Origin: Shewanella denitrificans OS217 | GTDB lineage: Bacteria > Pseudomonadota > Gammaproteobacteria > Enterobacterales > Shewanellaceae | Reading direction: 5' to 3' | Assembly (NCBI RefSeq): GCF_000013765.1 | Contig: NC_007954.1 | Coordinates: forward strand, 2,418,001-2,482,000 | DNA: 64,000 nucleotides | Shown here: one piece after another, positions 51,629 through 61,031 of the stretch | Numbering within the stretch: position 1 is the first letter of the stretch | Layout: each line of letters opens with the position of its first letter | The notes under the pieces: generated by a model | The model's input: the letters and a program-made list of their open reading frames with translations, nothing else | What the model was told of the DNA's origin: nothing | Databases searched by the model: none | Translations under genes and position numbers: made by a program

Positions 51629-53068
51629 ATGTTCCGCAGAACTAAAATCGTTACCACCTTAGGTCCTGCTACTGACCGCGACGACAACCTACGTAAAATT
51701 ATTGCGGCAGGCGCCAACGTTGTGCGTTTAAACTTTTCCCATGGCTCGCCAGAAGATCATTTAAAGCGCGCCACCGATGCACGTCAAATCGCCAAAGAGT
51801 TAGGGGTTCACGTTGCCGTTTTAGGTGATTTACAAGGGCCAAAAATCCGCGTCTCTACCTTTAAAGACAACAAGAAAATCCATCTTCATTTAGGTGATGT
51901 ATTTATTCTTGATGCTGAGCTTGCTAAAGGTGAAGGCGATGAGAAACAAGTGGGCATTGACTATAAGCAGCTACCAGACGATGTCACCATAGGTGACATC
52001 TTAATGCTAGATGATGGCCGAGTGCAGTTGCGTGTCGATAGCGTGGAAGGCCGTAAGGTATTTACCACTGTGACTGTCGCAGGTCCCTTATCGAACAATA
52101 AAGGCATCAACAAGAAAGGTGGCGGTTTAACAGCGCCCGCGTTAACTGAAAAAGACATGGCCGACATTAAAACTGCTGCCATGATCCAGGTTGATTACCT
52201 TGCCGTGTCCTTCCCTCGTACCGGTGCTGATTTAGATTATGCCCGTAAATTAGCGGTTGAAGCGGGCAGCAATGCGCTTATCGTCGCTAAAGTTGAGCGC
52301 GCCGAAGCCGTTGAATCCGATGCAGCTATGGATGATGTGATCAATGCGTCAGATGTGGTCATGGTTGCTCGTGGTGACTTAGGGGTTGAAATTGGCGATG
52401 CGGCGCTTGTGGCAGTGCAGAAGCGCTTGATTGCTCGTTCACGTCAGCTCAATAAAGTGGTGATCACTGCCACTCAGATGATGGAGTCTATGATCACAAG
52501 TCCTATGCCAACCCGCGCCGAAGTCATGGATGTGGCTAATGCGGTGCTGGATGGTACAGATGCTGTGATGCTATCGGCAGAAACCGCAGCTGGTGACTTC
52601 CCAGAAGAAACAGTAAAAGCCATGGCCTCTGTCTGTGTTGGCGCTGAATCTCACCCGAGTGTGAAAGTCTCCAAACATAGAATGGATCAAATGTTCAGTT
52701 CTGTGGATGAGACCATAGCGCTTGCTACTATGTATGCAGCCAACCATCTAGAAGGTGTCAAAGCCATCATAAGCTTGACTGAGTCTGGCTCTACCCCCAA
52801 ATTGATGTCACGCATCAGTTCAGCCTTACCGATTTTTGCCTTAAGTCGCCATGAAAAGACATTAGCTAAAATGGCGCTTTATCGCGGCATTCAACCGGTC
52901 AGCTTTGATTCGACAGCCTATCCTGCCGATGAAATCGCCCAAAAAGCCCTCGATACCTTAGTGGAGAAAGGCTATTTGCAAAGTGGCGACATGGTATTGA
53001 TGACCAAGGGCGATACCATGGAAACCATAGGTGGCACCAATACTTGTAAAGTATTGATTGTGGCTTAA
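51629..53068 (+). CDS. pykA: Pyruvate kinase (PykA type)
   Basis: A 479-residue pyruvate kinase that makes pyruvate and ATP from phosphoenolpyruvate and ADP. Start FRRTKIVTTLGPATD with NFSHGSPEDH near 33; active-site lysine segment NALIVAKVERAEAVE near 215 and the signature VMVARGDLGVEIG near 248. It resembles E. coli PykA (480) more than PykF. Preceded by AACGGAGTATCTT as ribosome site. Adjacent to hexR and likely in its regulon. Confidence 0.96.
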   Translation: MFRRTKIVTTLGPATDRDDNLRKIIAAGANVVRLNFSHGSPEDHLKRATDARQIAKELGVHVAVLGDLQGPKIRVSTFKDNKKIHLHLGDVFILDAELAKGEGDEKQVGIDYKQLPDDVTIGDILMLDDGRVQLRVDSVEGRKVFTTVTVAGPLSNNKGINKKGGGLTAPALTEKDMADIKTAAMIQVDYLAVSFPRTGADLDYARKLAVEAGSNALIVAKVERAEAVESDAAMDDVINASDVVMVARGDLGVEIGDAALVAVQKRLIARSRQLNKVVITATQMMESMITSPMPTRAEVMDVANAVLDGTDAVMLSAETAAGDFPEETVKAMASVCVGAESHPSVKVSKHRMDQMFSSVDETIALATMYAANHLEGVKAIISLTESGSTPKLMSRISSALPIFALSRHEKTLAKMALYRGIQPVSFDSTAYPADEIAQKALDTLVEKGYLQSGDMVLMTKGDTMETIGGTNTCKVLIVA

Positions 53069-53104
53069 TTGCTGTGTTCTCTTTGGCTAAATGATGATTT
53101 AGCT

Positions 53105-53165
53105 AAAAGCTCAGTGTTTAATGGCGGGATCCGTAATAAGATCTCACTTAAGCACTGAGCTTTTT
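53105..53165 (+). terminator. Probable terminator after pykA with a large loop
   Basis: AAAAGCTCAGTGTTTAA pairs with TTAAGCACTGAGCTTTT (minor mismatches); about 27 nt in the loop include a GGATCC. T residues follow. The long loop is unusual. Confidence 0.75.
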
Positions 53166-53829
53166 ATTTTAAGGGTTTCAATCAAACAAGCTTATACCAA
53201 TCGTATTAACTATCAGTCATGCTACAGGAAAATCAATAAAAAAAATTATCACCCTCCTAAAATCCTCATTCTATCCAGCCAAAAGGCTTATTGTTCCACA
53301 GCCGCACAAGTGTTAAATTAATGTTAACTTGATACTTAACCTCATTACTGACCACTACAGTTTTTGATGGCTATAAATCGTTACGTCCTTAGCTGTGTAT
53401 CGGGAATTACACTGTTGAACTAAGCATCTAAGCTGAGGCTAGTAACTCGTGTGTAAGCCTCATTGATTCAGTTAGACTCAAAAATGCATGATCGAACACT
53501 ATGCTGATAAAGGGATTTCTATGAAAAAACATCCAAATAGACGATATTATTTATTCCAATACCGCTCTATATTCCAGAGCAAATATAAAAAGTCAACTCC
53601 TTTATATCCACCATATCACGGTATTTTTGACATGGTATAGACCAAGCCTAACCAGTGATTTATGCCCAGCTTACTGCGTAGTGCATAAACACTAAAGCGC
53701 TAGGTTTTATCATAGGTTTACTTACATTTTCATCTGGCGAAGAGGTTGTCCTGTGGCACAGCATGATCTTTGAATTTTAAGCACTCATGATGCTGGCATT
53801 TATTCCTCAAACACATAAGGAACATATAT
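53166..53829. other. Intergenic region upstream of the two-gene cytochrome unit
   Basis: About 660 bp. One possible small ORF is at 53521-53640 (separate entry). No other gene or repeat was recognised. AGGAACATATAT precedes the next ATG. Confidence 0.5.
53521..53640 (+). CDS. Possible 39-residue basic small ORF
   Basis: ATG preceded by AAAGGGA at about 7-nt spacing, encoding a 39-residue Lys/Arg/Tyr-rich peptide (begins MKKHPNRRYYLFQYR, ends GIFDMV). No family is recognised. It could be a real small protein or chance. Confidence 0.25.
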   Translation: MKKHPNRRYYLFQYRSIFQSKYKKSTPLYPPYHGIFDMV

Positions 53830-55620
53830 ATGAATGATAAGATCGATTTCACCAGTATCTATGCTACACCGGCTCAAATACAAGATTTTCCCGATAATAA
53901 ATCCTTACAAGAGCAAATGGACAACCTATGGGATCAAGGCTTAGATGCCGCTAATCAAGCTTCTACCGTCAGCAACCCATGGACGGCAACCAATCAGGCT
54001 CCCTGCAATTGGTATGTAAACCGTAAAGACGTCTCCTTCCCGCTTAGCACTCACATCGTGGAACCAGTATTCTGGACCGCTTTTCCAAATCGGTTAAAAT
54101 TGTATTTTTCTCAAACAGAAAAAAGCCCTTATGCCTTTACCAATGAGCAAGTATTACATCTCGCGGATTTTGGTGATATAGATTACAACGGCGACATACC
54201 CAAAGATCCAAGCAATGACGGCTTACCCTTTAAGATCCCGAGTCAGACCTGCCCTCAGATGTCTTGGGAACAGGCATCATCTGACTGGAAAGGCTATGAT
54301 CCTTATGGGCCAAGAGGCTGGTTAGATGAATACTGTGAATGGGCTGTCACTCGCAATCCACAAGGTCAAATTATCGCCATTAATTTTACCTGCGAAAACC
54401 CAGAGTACTGGTACACTTTGTGGAAAGTAGACCCACAGAGAGTCGCTGAACTTTATAACGAACTGTTAAGTACAGACACCACTATTACCGTGGAAGATCT
54501 ACAGCTGAAAGATTCAAAAGAAAACATCGTTATCGATCCATTCACAAATGCCCCGGCTTACAATCCGCTAAACAAATGGAACAAAGGTACGATTGCAACC
54601 AATATTGGGGGGGGCGCAGTTCATTTAACCAGTCCGCCTAACACTATTGGTGCTGAGATCTTGCTTGCCGCTCAGGCCACTCTGTTACGAGAGCTAGCAC
54701 CAGATAACTACAATATGCAGAGCTTAGTATGCGCGGGTGCCTTTGGCCGTCCTTACCGTAATAGTGATCCACACATCGGCTTACAAGTTAACCAAGTAAT
54801 AAAAAATGTTGGTGTAAAAATCATGCTAACTAATCCACTTGGACTATATCTACAAGCCCCAGATTTTAGTAACTACACCTTCCCAGAAGGGACCTGTGTC
54901 AACGACTGGTTTAGCGTCGTTCGCGGTCGTCGGGCTAACACTGATGGCGAGAGTTACGATCAAATTTTACATATGAAGTTTCATGCACCCACCGGCTATA
55001 CACTAGAGGATGTGACCATTGGCGCACTTGTAGAGGGAAGTGCAAATGGGCCGAGTCAAACTCCACAACCCATTCAATATGCAGGCCAAATTGCTGACAC
55101 CTTTAAAGTTGCCATTGCAGCCACAGCAGTACCGCAACCAGAGGGTACACCAGTACAAATACCTCTTCCCCCTGTTGGTAATAAAAATGGTGAGAGTGAT
55201 GGCTATCCCAGCATGATTATTGGCAATCAGGTGTTCGAAGCAATGACGGCAGTAAACCCCAACCCACCTTTTGTTGCATTGCCTGTATACCTGAATCCAA
55301 GCCAAACCTATCAAGATATTTTAATGCAGGTGAGTTACGTCAGTGATAGTGACAACGTCAATCAAGCCACCATTGAAATCTATAACAGTGACAGTACAGC
55401 TATAGACCCGAATATCACGATAACGCTGAAAAAAGTGACGAACTCCGACGGTACACCGGTCGGTGGTGGATCTGGCAGCAATGGAGGTCTATATAACTTT
55501 TTTGTAACCATCGCCGTTGCAGCAGGCACGACGCCAGGCTTACGAGGCATATTAATTAAAAACCAAGCAGCGACTGAAGCACCTACGCCCTTACCTGGCC
55601 TCATCTATATCAATGCATAG
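53830..55620 (+). CDS. Large protein of unknown function, partner of the cytochrome-like gene
   Basis: A 596-residue protein with no signal peptide or membrane segment. It is rich in Asn, Pro, Tyr and Trp. Residues about 163-200 hold a striking block (LDEYCEWAVTRNPQGQI, then FTCENPEYWYTLW, then DPQRVAELYNELL), and NIGGGAVHLTSPPNTIGAEI follows near 257; the Cys, Glu and His in these could bind a cofactor. The C-terminal 170 residues look like a beta-sandwich. I do not recognise an experimentally defined family. It is followed after 12 bp by an exported monoheme cytochrome-like gene, so the two form an operon. An oxidoreductase role is inferred from the partner only. Confidence 0.7.
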   Translation: MNDKIDFTSIYATPAQIQDFPDNKSLQEQMDNLWDQGLDAANQASTVSNPWTATNQAPCNWYVNRKDVSFPLSTHIVEPVFWTAFPNRLKLYFSQTEKSPYAFTNEQVLHLADFGDIDYNGDIPKDPSNDGLPFKIPSQTCPQMSWEQASSDWKGYDPYGPRGWLDEYCEWAVTRNPQGQIIAINFTCENPEYWYTLWKVDPQRVAELYNELLSTDTTITVEDLQLKDSKENIVIDPFTNAPAYNPLNKWNKGTIATNIGGGAVHLTSPPNTIGAEILLAAQATLLRELAPDNYNMQSLVCAGAFGRPYRNSDPHIGLQVNQVIKNVGVKIMLTNPLGLYLQAPDFSNYTFPEGTCVNDWFSVVRGRRANTDGESYDQILHMKFHAPTGYTLEDVTIGALVEGSANGPSQTPQPIQYAGQIADTFKVAIAATAVPQPEGTPVQIPLPPVGNKNGESDGYPSMIIGNQVFEAMTAVNPNPPFVALPVYLNPSQTYQDILMQVSYVSDSDNVNQATIEIYNSDSTAIDPNITITLKKVTNSDGTPVGGGSGSNGGLYNFFVTIAVAAGTTPGLRGILIKNQAATEAPTPLPGLIYINA

Positions 55621-55632
55621 GAGAAAAGTAAA

Positions 55633-57375
55633 ATGAATAAAAAATACCTATATCGGCGTGCAACCGTATTCAGTTTACTACTGATTGCTTTAGCTTATCT
55701 TATGGCTGACATCTCTGTACATGCAGCAACAGCCAAAGTGGCAACCACTGCACCAACGTTTGACTGTTTAAATGCTCCGTCTGTCAGTAGCTTCGTACCT
55801 GGAGATACCATGATTACCTCGCAAAATGGGGTTAACTGTTTTGCATGGCAGGTATTTATGGGACTTAACTGGCCAGCCCAGGCCAACACACCTGGACAAC
55901 CGGATACATCTGCTATGGCCTCACAATTCGGAAATCCTGGCAATGCCAGAGATCAAGCTCTGGGAGTATGGGAGACCTACGCCAATGCTGATTCTGTTTT
56001 TTTACCGAATGCCGCCATTCCAGGCCCTTTTGGCACACATGCTACCCCTTGGGGAAATGGCCCGATACCTGCCAGCTGCGCGAATGACGGGCAAGTCTAT
56101 CGCGTCATGACATCCAGCCGTAAAGCCAGTATTGCGGCAAAAAATGGTGAAAGTTTTAACTTGAGCCCAGAAACAGCACAAGCATTCCCGAGCAATAACC
56201 CCAATTGGCTGGCAGATAAGCAGGGACAACTGGTTTATTACGAAATACTATTTAGCCAAGATCAATACAATTTTATTGTGGGCAATACTTTGTACGATGC
56301 CAATGGACAGGCAGATATGATTAAGGCACATAACAATATCGCCATGCCGCTCGGTTATGGAGCTAAACCGGGTGATAAAACACAATTGGGTGGTTTAGAA
56401 CTTAAAGCCGCTTGGTTGGAAGTTAATGAACCCGAACAAGGAAACTGGAAAACTGATTTTAAATTGAGCAGTGCATCGATTTATGATGAATCAACCAATA
56501 CCTGCAGTACAAAGACATTGGCACTGGTCGGTTTGCATATTATTCACAAAACAGCTTCTCAACCCCAATGGGTGTGGGCGACGTTTGAGCATAAGCTGAA
56601 TGCACCAGACACTGCGGATATAGACTCTCTGAATAATCCAGATACCTACACCTTTTATTCTAAAAGCTGTAGCACAAACGCTGTCCCTGCAACCTGTAGC
56701 GCTAAAACGGTGAACGGCGTTGCAACAACCAAGACCAGCTGTGAAGTCAATACCTCACCAGCTTACTTTCTAGATAAAGCCAAGGGATGTGATCCGTATC
56801 CTATACAAGTGTCACGTGATTTTAAGATTAAAGACACTACGGATAATAAAATTGCATCGATTAACACTTCAGCCCATGAGCTCATCAAACAAGCCAACAG
56901 CAACTCGGTATTTGCCAACTACATACTGGTTAACACACTTTGGTCATCTGCCGCGATCAATGACAACTCACCTCCGGGTAAGCCACCACTCACCCCCTTA
57001 TCTATTAGCGGGGAAACACCAACCATTAGTGAAGTTCCTGTTGCCAATACCACTCTGGAAACTTATGCTCAAGGATTTAATTGCCTCTCATGCCATGCCC
57101 ACGCCAGCGTTGCAAGTGAAGCCAAGCCACAGCTAAATGACAAGTCTTACGCAACAGATTATTCCTTTATTTTTGGTCTAGCACAGTCTTCCAGCTGCTA
57201 TTGGATGCAAAACAGTAAGGGCTATCCTTGGGTACAAGCACCACAAGGAGCGCTGACTAAGCAGCAATGCTACAGCTTAAATAGTTGTGGAGAAGGCGGT
57301 AATATGTCAGGCGGTGGTTGTTACAAATGGGCTTCCGGCCCGAACCAACAAGCACAACCCTGGAATATCAATTAA
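55633..57375 (+). CDS. Exported monoheme cytochrome c-like protein of unknown function
   Basis: A 580-residue protein with a signal peptide (hydrophobic residues about 12-26, cleavage near VHAATA). A single CLSCH heme c motif lies at about residues 484-488 (FNCLSCHAHA), close to the C terminus; the remaining large N-terminal domain has several Cys, Trp and NNPNWLADKQGQLVYYE-type stretches that I cannot place. It should be periplasmic and receive heme through the Ccm system. Good ribosome site TAGGAGAAA, 12 bp from the upstream gene. The pairing of a large non-exported protein with this one is the main clue; function unknown. Confidence 0.75.
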   Translation: MNKKYLYRRATVFSLLLIALAYLMADISVHAATAKVATTAPTFDCLNAPSVSSFVPGDTMITSQNGVNCFAWQVFMGLNWPAQANTPGQPDTSAMASQFGNPGNARDQALGVWETYANADSVFLPNAAIPGPFGTHATPWGNGPIPASCANDGQVYRVMTSSRKASIAAKNGESFNLSPETAQAFPSNNPNWLADKQGQLVYYEILFSQDQYNFIVGNTLYDANGQADMIKAHNNIAMPLGYGAKPGDKTQLGGLELKAAWLEVNEPEQGNWKTDFKLSSASIYDESTNTCSTKTLALVGLHIIHKTASQPQWVWATFEHKLNAPDTADIDSLNNPDTYTFYSKSCSTNAVPATCSAKTVNGVATTKTSCEVNTSPAYFLDKAKGCDPYPIQVSRDFKIKDTTDNKIASINTSAHELIKQANSNSVFANYILVNTLWSSAAINDNSPPGKPPLTPLSISGETPTISEVPVANTTLETYAQGFNCLSCHAHASVASEAKPQLNDKSYATDYSFIFGLAQSSSCYWMQNSKGYPWVQAPQGALTKQQCYSLNSCGEGGNMSGGGCYKWASGPNQQAQPWNIN

Positions 57376-57798
57376 TACACAGTAGACACCGACGGGAATA
57401 GATTACCCTTTGGCATAAAAAAGATTAGTGGATCCCTGCCTCTCGCTTTTTAGCGCGTCCACCCAAGGTGATAATTCCACGTTTGGAATAAGAACGCAGG
57501 GTTCCACACACCAACTCACTGACAAAGAGAGCTCACGAATTCACCCGTAAGTCAGTCATGATTTCGAGAAGGCTTATGTGACGAAAACAATACCTCCGCC
57601 TTATGGAAAATAAATGGCACCTTAAAAATTCTGCCTAAGCGCTATCATTTAACGGTTAAATAACCCAAACACCACAAGCGGGTAAACAGGCTCCTGATAG
57701 TGATTGTGGGACCATACTGGGAGTTATGTTACTGCGACTGGATTAATTAATTACCCTGATGTTTATATTAGTGTTTACGCTAGGGTTTATCTGAGCTT
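57376..57798. other. Intergenic region after the cytochrome-like gene
   Basis: About 420 bp without a gene. Near 57432-57520 there is a segment with TCTCGCTTTTTAGCGCG and GCAGGGTTCCACAC, loosely similar to the inverted-repeat-rich stretch near 38400. Nothing else was recognised. Confidence 0.4.
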
Positions 57799-58404
57799 TT
57801 ACATCAACGTGAGCGAAAAGCTGCTTAACCAAACCAGTTGAATGCCATAGGATATCCTTTGATACCAACCTGTGTTGCCCTTGTTTTTAACCGCCTTCGC
57901 CATAGCCCACAAATAATATATTGCCCCTAATACGCTCAAGATTGACCCCAGTCGAAACCCTAAGGAAATCACCTCTGTTGTCGGGCTAAGCGCCACTAAA
58001 ATAGGAGCAATAAGCAAGGCCAGCAGCATGATAAAGCCCGCCCATGAATGGATAATACACTCTCGGCTCGGCGTCTTAATGTACGGGTCGCTGTCCATCG
58101 GGTAATAACCTGCCACCCAAGTGCCCAGGCCATGTAACATGATAAGATAACCTGAGAGCGTCAGTAACACAGATACCTCATCGAGCCCTGCGACATAGCC
58201 GCCAAAGAGGCAGAACAATAACCCTAACGGGTAGTTGTTGATAAGGGGAGAGAGTTTTTCGGTTGGGCTACCACTCGCCCCCAACTCACTGCAAAACTGC
58301 GTTTTATGACTATAACCTGGATAATATCGCCCAGCCACAGCGACGCCAACAACCAGCCACACAGTGGCAATGACGCCAGTAACACTCCATAGACTTGCTA
58401 ACAC
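57799..58404 (-). CDS. DUF998 family membrane protein
   Basis: A 201-residue inner-membrane protein with six hydrophobic segments. The DUF998 landmarks are present: YPGYSHKTQFCSELGASGSP in the first loop and YPMDSDPYIKTPS with a following HSWAGF in the middle. The family is widespread and of unknown function. It stands alone on the minus strand with no operon partner. Confidence 0.8.
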   Translation of the reverse strand: MLASLWSVTGVIATVWLVVGVAVAGRYYPGYSHKTQFCSELGASGSPTEKLSPLINNYPLGLLFCLFGGYVAGLDEVSVLLTLSGYLIMLHGLGTWVAGYYPMDSDPYIKTPSRECIIHSWAGFIMLLALLIAPILVALSPTTEVISLGFRLGSILSVLGAIYYLWAMAKAVKNKGNTGWYQRISYGIQLVWLSSFSLTLM

Positions 58405-59254
58405 ATAACCTCCTGTAATCTTGCACTGATACTTTACTGGATCCGCTGAAAAGCCTTCATCAAATTCTGATGCACTTCCCCCTGTTAAAGTGAAACAAGA
58501 TTACACCTCAATACATTGAACATAAAGCACTATAGTTATACTTACTCCACAGAATCACACTTAAATAAGGACTTGAATAAGTACTGGAATCTTGAATTTG
58601 AGCAGTCAGATAGGTGACTTCAGCCATTAGGCCTGTATCCCGAGTAATTGTTAACAGATTTATTGAGACCAATTAACTAATGAGAACAGTCTTGCCATAA
58701 CATTTACTCATCGACACGCCGACTTCTTGTTAAATCAACAGCCATACTTGGGGGCTCGAACATCCAGCCTAATGTAAAGTGATTCACAAACGCCGCGATT
58801 GCATAGTCAATGATGTTCCTAACATCAAGCTGACACTCCTCACTTCCATGTGAGTCAGATGCCAAAGAGCGGGCATAGGACGAACGGTGGTCTGGCAAAG
58901 CACCCAATCTCGTCTCGTTAACTTAGATGTTGACTGTGAGTTTTTATACCCTTAACTATGGAGTAGCTTGTCAACAATCAGAGTTGTTAATTCTGGGCGA
59001 AAAATCAACCACCCATGGCACCGTAAATTCATAATGGAAATTAAGTTAAGCCTCTAATTTTTTAATAGAAAGTTCTGCTCCAGAATGATGGGTAAAGCCA
59101 TTTTATTAGGAACGCCTTTTTTGCTTGTAAAATATAAAGGGAATTACCGCTTTACTTCAAGCACTTAGCAGTTGTAGCATGAGGCTTATCAATCACTTAC
59201 ACAGTGAACTTTATCAGGAACACCGTGTACTAAGACGTTATACGCAGGGATGTA
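58405..59254. other. Long intergenic region with a P-family repeat
   Basis: About 850 bp. 58703-58905 is a longer, diverged P repeat; the 67-codon minus-strand ORF across it is repeat-derived and not taken as a gene. 58920-59254 is AT-rich with no gene. AGACGTTATACGCAGGGATG just before the next ATG recalls an integron cassette boundary, but no attC fold was found. Confidence 0.5.
58703..58905. repeat. P-family repeat, copy 7 (long, diverged)
   Basis: Begins TTTACTCATCGACACGCC and contains GGGGGCTCGAACATCC as in copy 1 (24293), then ends GAACGGTGGTCTGGCAAA. About 120 bp are inserted between these parts relative to copy 1. It lies far outside the 24-41 kb island. Confidence 0.6.
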
Positions 59255-59602
59255 ATGAGTCGTTCATCGATAAAATGGGTTCTATTGGCTTCATACATGG
59301 CATTGGCATTTGGGTTCGGGATGTCTTTTGAGTGCGTTACTGATAGCGCCCGACCGCTTGTAATATCGTTAAGTGTTACGTTGCTTGTCTATATAAATAT
59401 TTGCTTCTTCCTTAAGCTACCAATTAGCCTACTTCATTTACCTGAAGCAAAATATGTTTCGAATTTTTCATTACGGCGAAAACTAGTGTTAATCTCTTGG
59501 GCAATGTTTTTAATATTGGCTGTTTGGGGGCGTGTTGATGATTTCGGTTGCAGCGTTCAACAACCCAAGTCAGCGGAAACCCTACTCGCCAACCCCCAAT
59601 AA
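59255..59602 (+). CDS. Small three-segment membrane protein
   Basis: A 115-residue protein with three hydrophobic segments (about 7-25, 33-57 and 72-92) and short polar ends. AGGGATGTA precedes the ATG. No family is recognised. It lies 68 bp before the esterase gene on the same strand and could be cotranscribed. Confidence 0.5.
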   Translation: MSRSSIKWVLLASYMALAFGFGMSFECVTDSARPLVISLSVTLLVYINICFFLKLPISLLHLPEAKYVSNFSLRRKLVLISWAMFLILAVWGRVDDFGCSVQQPKSAETLLANPQ

Positions 59603-59670
59603 AAACTCATAAAATAAACTACTTGAGACGTTATCCACTTTAGTTAATATCATACCTATGGACGATTATA

Positions 59671-60942
59671 ATGATGAAAAAAACCATATTATTTTTTACT
59701 TTGCTACTTTTGCTTGCACCTACTCTGACGTTTTCTGCTGAATTAAACACTGGAGAACGCGTAAAGTTAAATTCAACAATTTTACTCGAAGAACGAGAAT
59801 TTCAGATCTTGCTCCCAGAAAATTACCATAGCAACCTTGGGGCAACTTACCCTGTTATTTACCTGATGGACGGGGATTATATTTTACATGGAGTATCGGG
59901 CATGCTGGATTTTATGGCGAATAAAGCTCAGTTAATTCCAGACGTTATTCTCGTTGCAATTGCAGACAAAGGAACGGATAAATATCGTCAGTACATGACG
60001 CCTGCGGGGTTAACCGCTCCTTTTAAGGAAGAAGATGATGGTAAAGCCGAGAAATTTTTAACTTTTTTAACCAAAGAAGTAAAACCTTATGTAAATAGCA
60101 ATTATAGAACGGCGAATAACGCAATATTGGTTGGTCATTCAATGGGGGGATTATTTGTATTTAATGCACTGTTAGAATCACCAGACTCTTTCGAACATTT
60201 TGTGTCGATAAGCCCATCAGTTTGGTTAAATGACCATGCTATTATGGCAAAGGCAGAAGCATTTATTAAAAAAGGTAAACATAAGCCTACATCTTTACAT
60301 CTATCACTCGGTGATGAAAACAGGCAGGGAGTGTATGGGGTTTTGCAATTGTTGGATGAAGAACAACCTAAAAATATTCACTGGGATTTTTCACATTATC
60401 CTAATGAAAACCATAACTCAGTAGGATTGGTTTCATTGCGACAAGATTTAAGAAAAATATTTGAAGGCTGGTATGTCTCAGATAAAGAACTAGAAAACAT
60501 CATTTCAGCGGAGCAATTAATTAGTCATTATAAAAGCCTTTCTTTGGCGTTGAATATCAACCAGCCAATTCCCACAGCAAGTATAAAATCTGCAATCCGA
60601 TCTTTTTATCGCCAGGAAAAAACAGCTGAAATCCCAGTGTTTATGACTAAAGTAAAGAGTGAACTCCCCGCATCAGAGCAGGCTTTCATTATGATGCTAG
60701 CCAGTTATACCGGCCATTTCGATTCCCCTGAAGCAGCATTAAAGATATTGCTAAAATCTGAAAACCGTTTTAATCACTCTATCGCGTATTTAAAAAGTAT
60801 TGCTTCAGCCTACGAGCAATTGAAAAAGACTCAATTGGCCTTCAAGTACTATAAAAAAGCATTAAGCTTGGCTAAACAATACAAAAGTAACCAATGGGAA
60901 ATCAATATTATTGAAGCTAAGTTGCTTGAAAATCAGAGCTAA
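59671..60942 (+). CDS. Exported esterase (EstD/IroE-like) with C-terminal helical repeat
   Basis: A 423-residue protein with a signal peptide (cleavage near FSAEL). Residues about 25-270 form a PF00756-type esterase: PVIYLMDGDYILHG near 62, nucleophile elbow LVGHSMGG with Ser157, and a His in HYPNENHNSVG near 246. The C-terminal 150 residues are helical and look TPR-like (YEQLKKTQLAFKYYKKALSLA). It would hydrolyse an ester such as a siderophore or acyl ester in the periplasm. Start could be the second Met. AT-rich. Confidence 0.85.
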   Translation: MMKKTILFFTLLLLLAPTLTFSAELNTGERVKLNSTILLEEREFQILLPENYHSNLGATYPVIYLMDGDYILHGVSGMLDFMANKAQLIPDVILVAIADKGTDKYRQYMTPAGLTAPFKEEDDGKAEKFLTFLTKEVKPYVNSNYRTANNAILVGHSMGGLFVFNALLESPDSFEHFVSISPSVWLNDHAIMAKAEAFIKKGKHKPTSLHLSLGDENRQGVYGVLQLLDEEQPKNIHWDFSHYPNENHNSVGLVSLRQDLRKIFEGWYVSDKELENIISAEQLISHYKSLSLALNINQPIPTASIKSAIRSFYRQEKTAEIPVFMTKVKSELPASEQAFIMMLASYTGHFDSPEAALKILLKSENRFNHSIAYLKSIASAYEQLKKTQLAFKYYKKALSLAKQYKSNQWEINIIEAKLLENQS

Positions 60943-61031
60943 CACAGATGAGCCTCGCGCCAGTCAATAGGCGAACGGACAGCCATTGTAGAACTCAAAT
61001 CAGTATTGAGCTTATTGTTTAACATCAGACC

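Noticed and set aside
58704..58907. 67-codon minus-strand ORF
   Set aside because: It coincides with a P repeat and has no ribosome site; read as repeat-derived.
59225..59260. attC-like boundary GACGTTATACGCAGGG before the small membrane protein gene, and GACGTTATCC at 59630
   Set aside because: The sequence looks like the start of an integron cassette, but no complementary 5' half was found upstream in either case.
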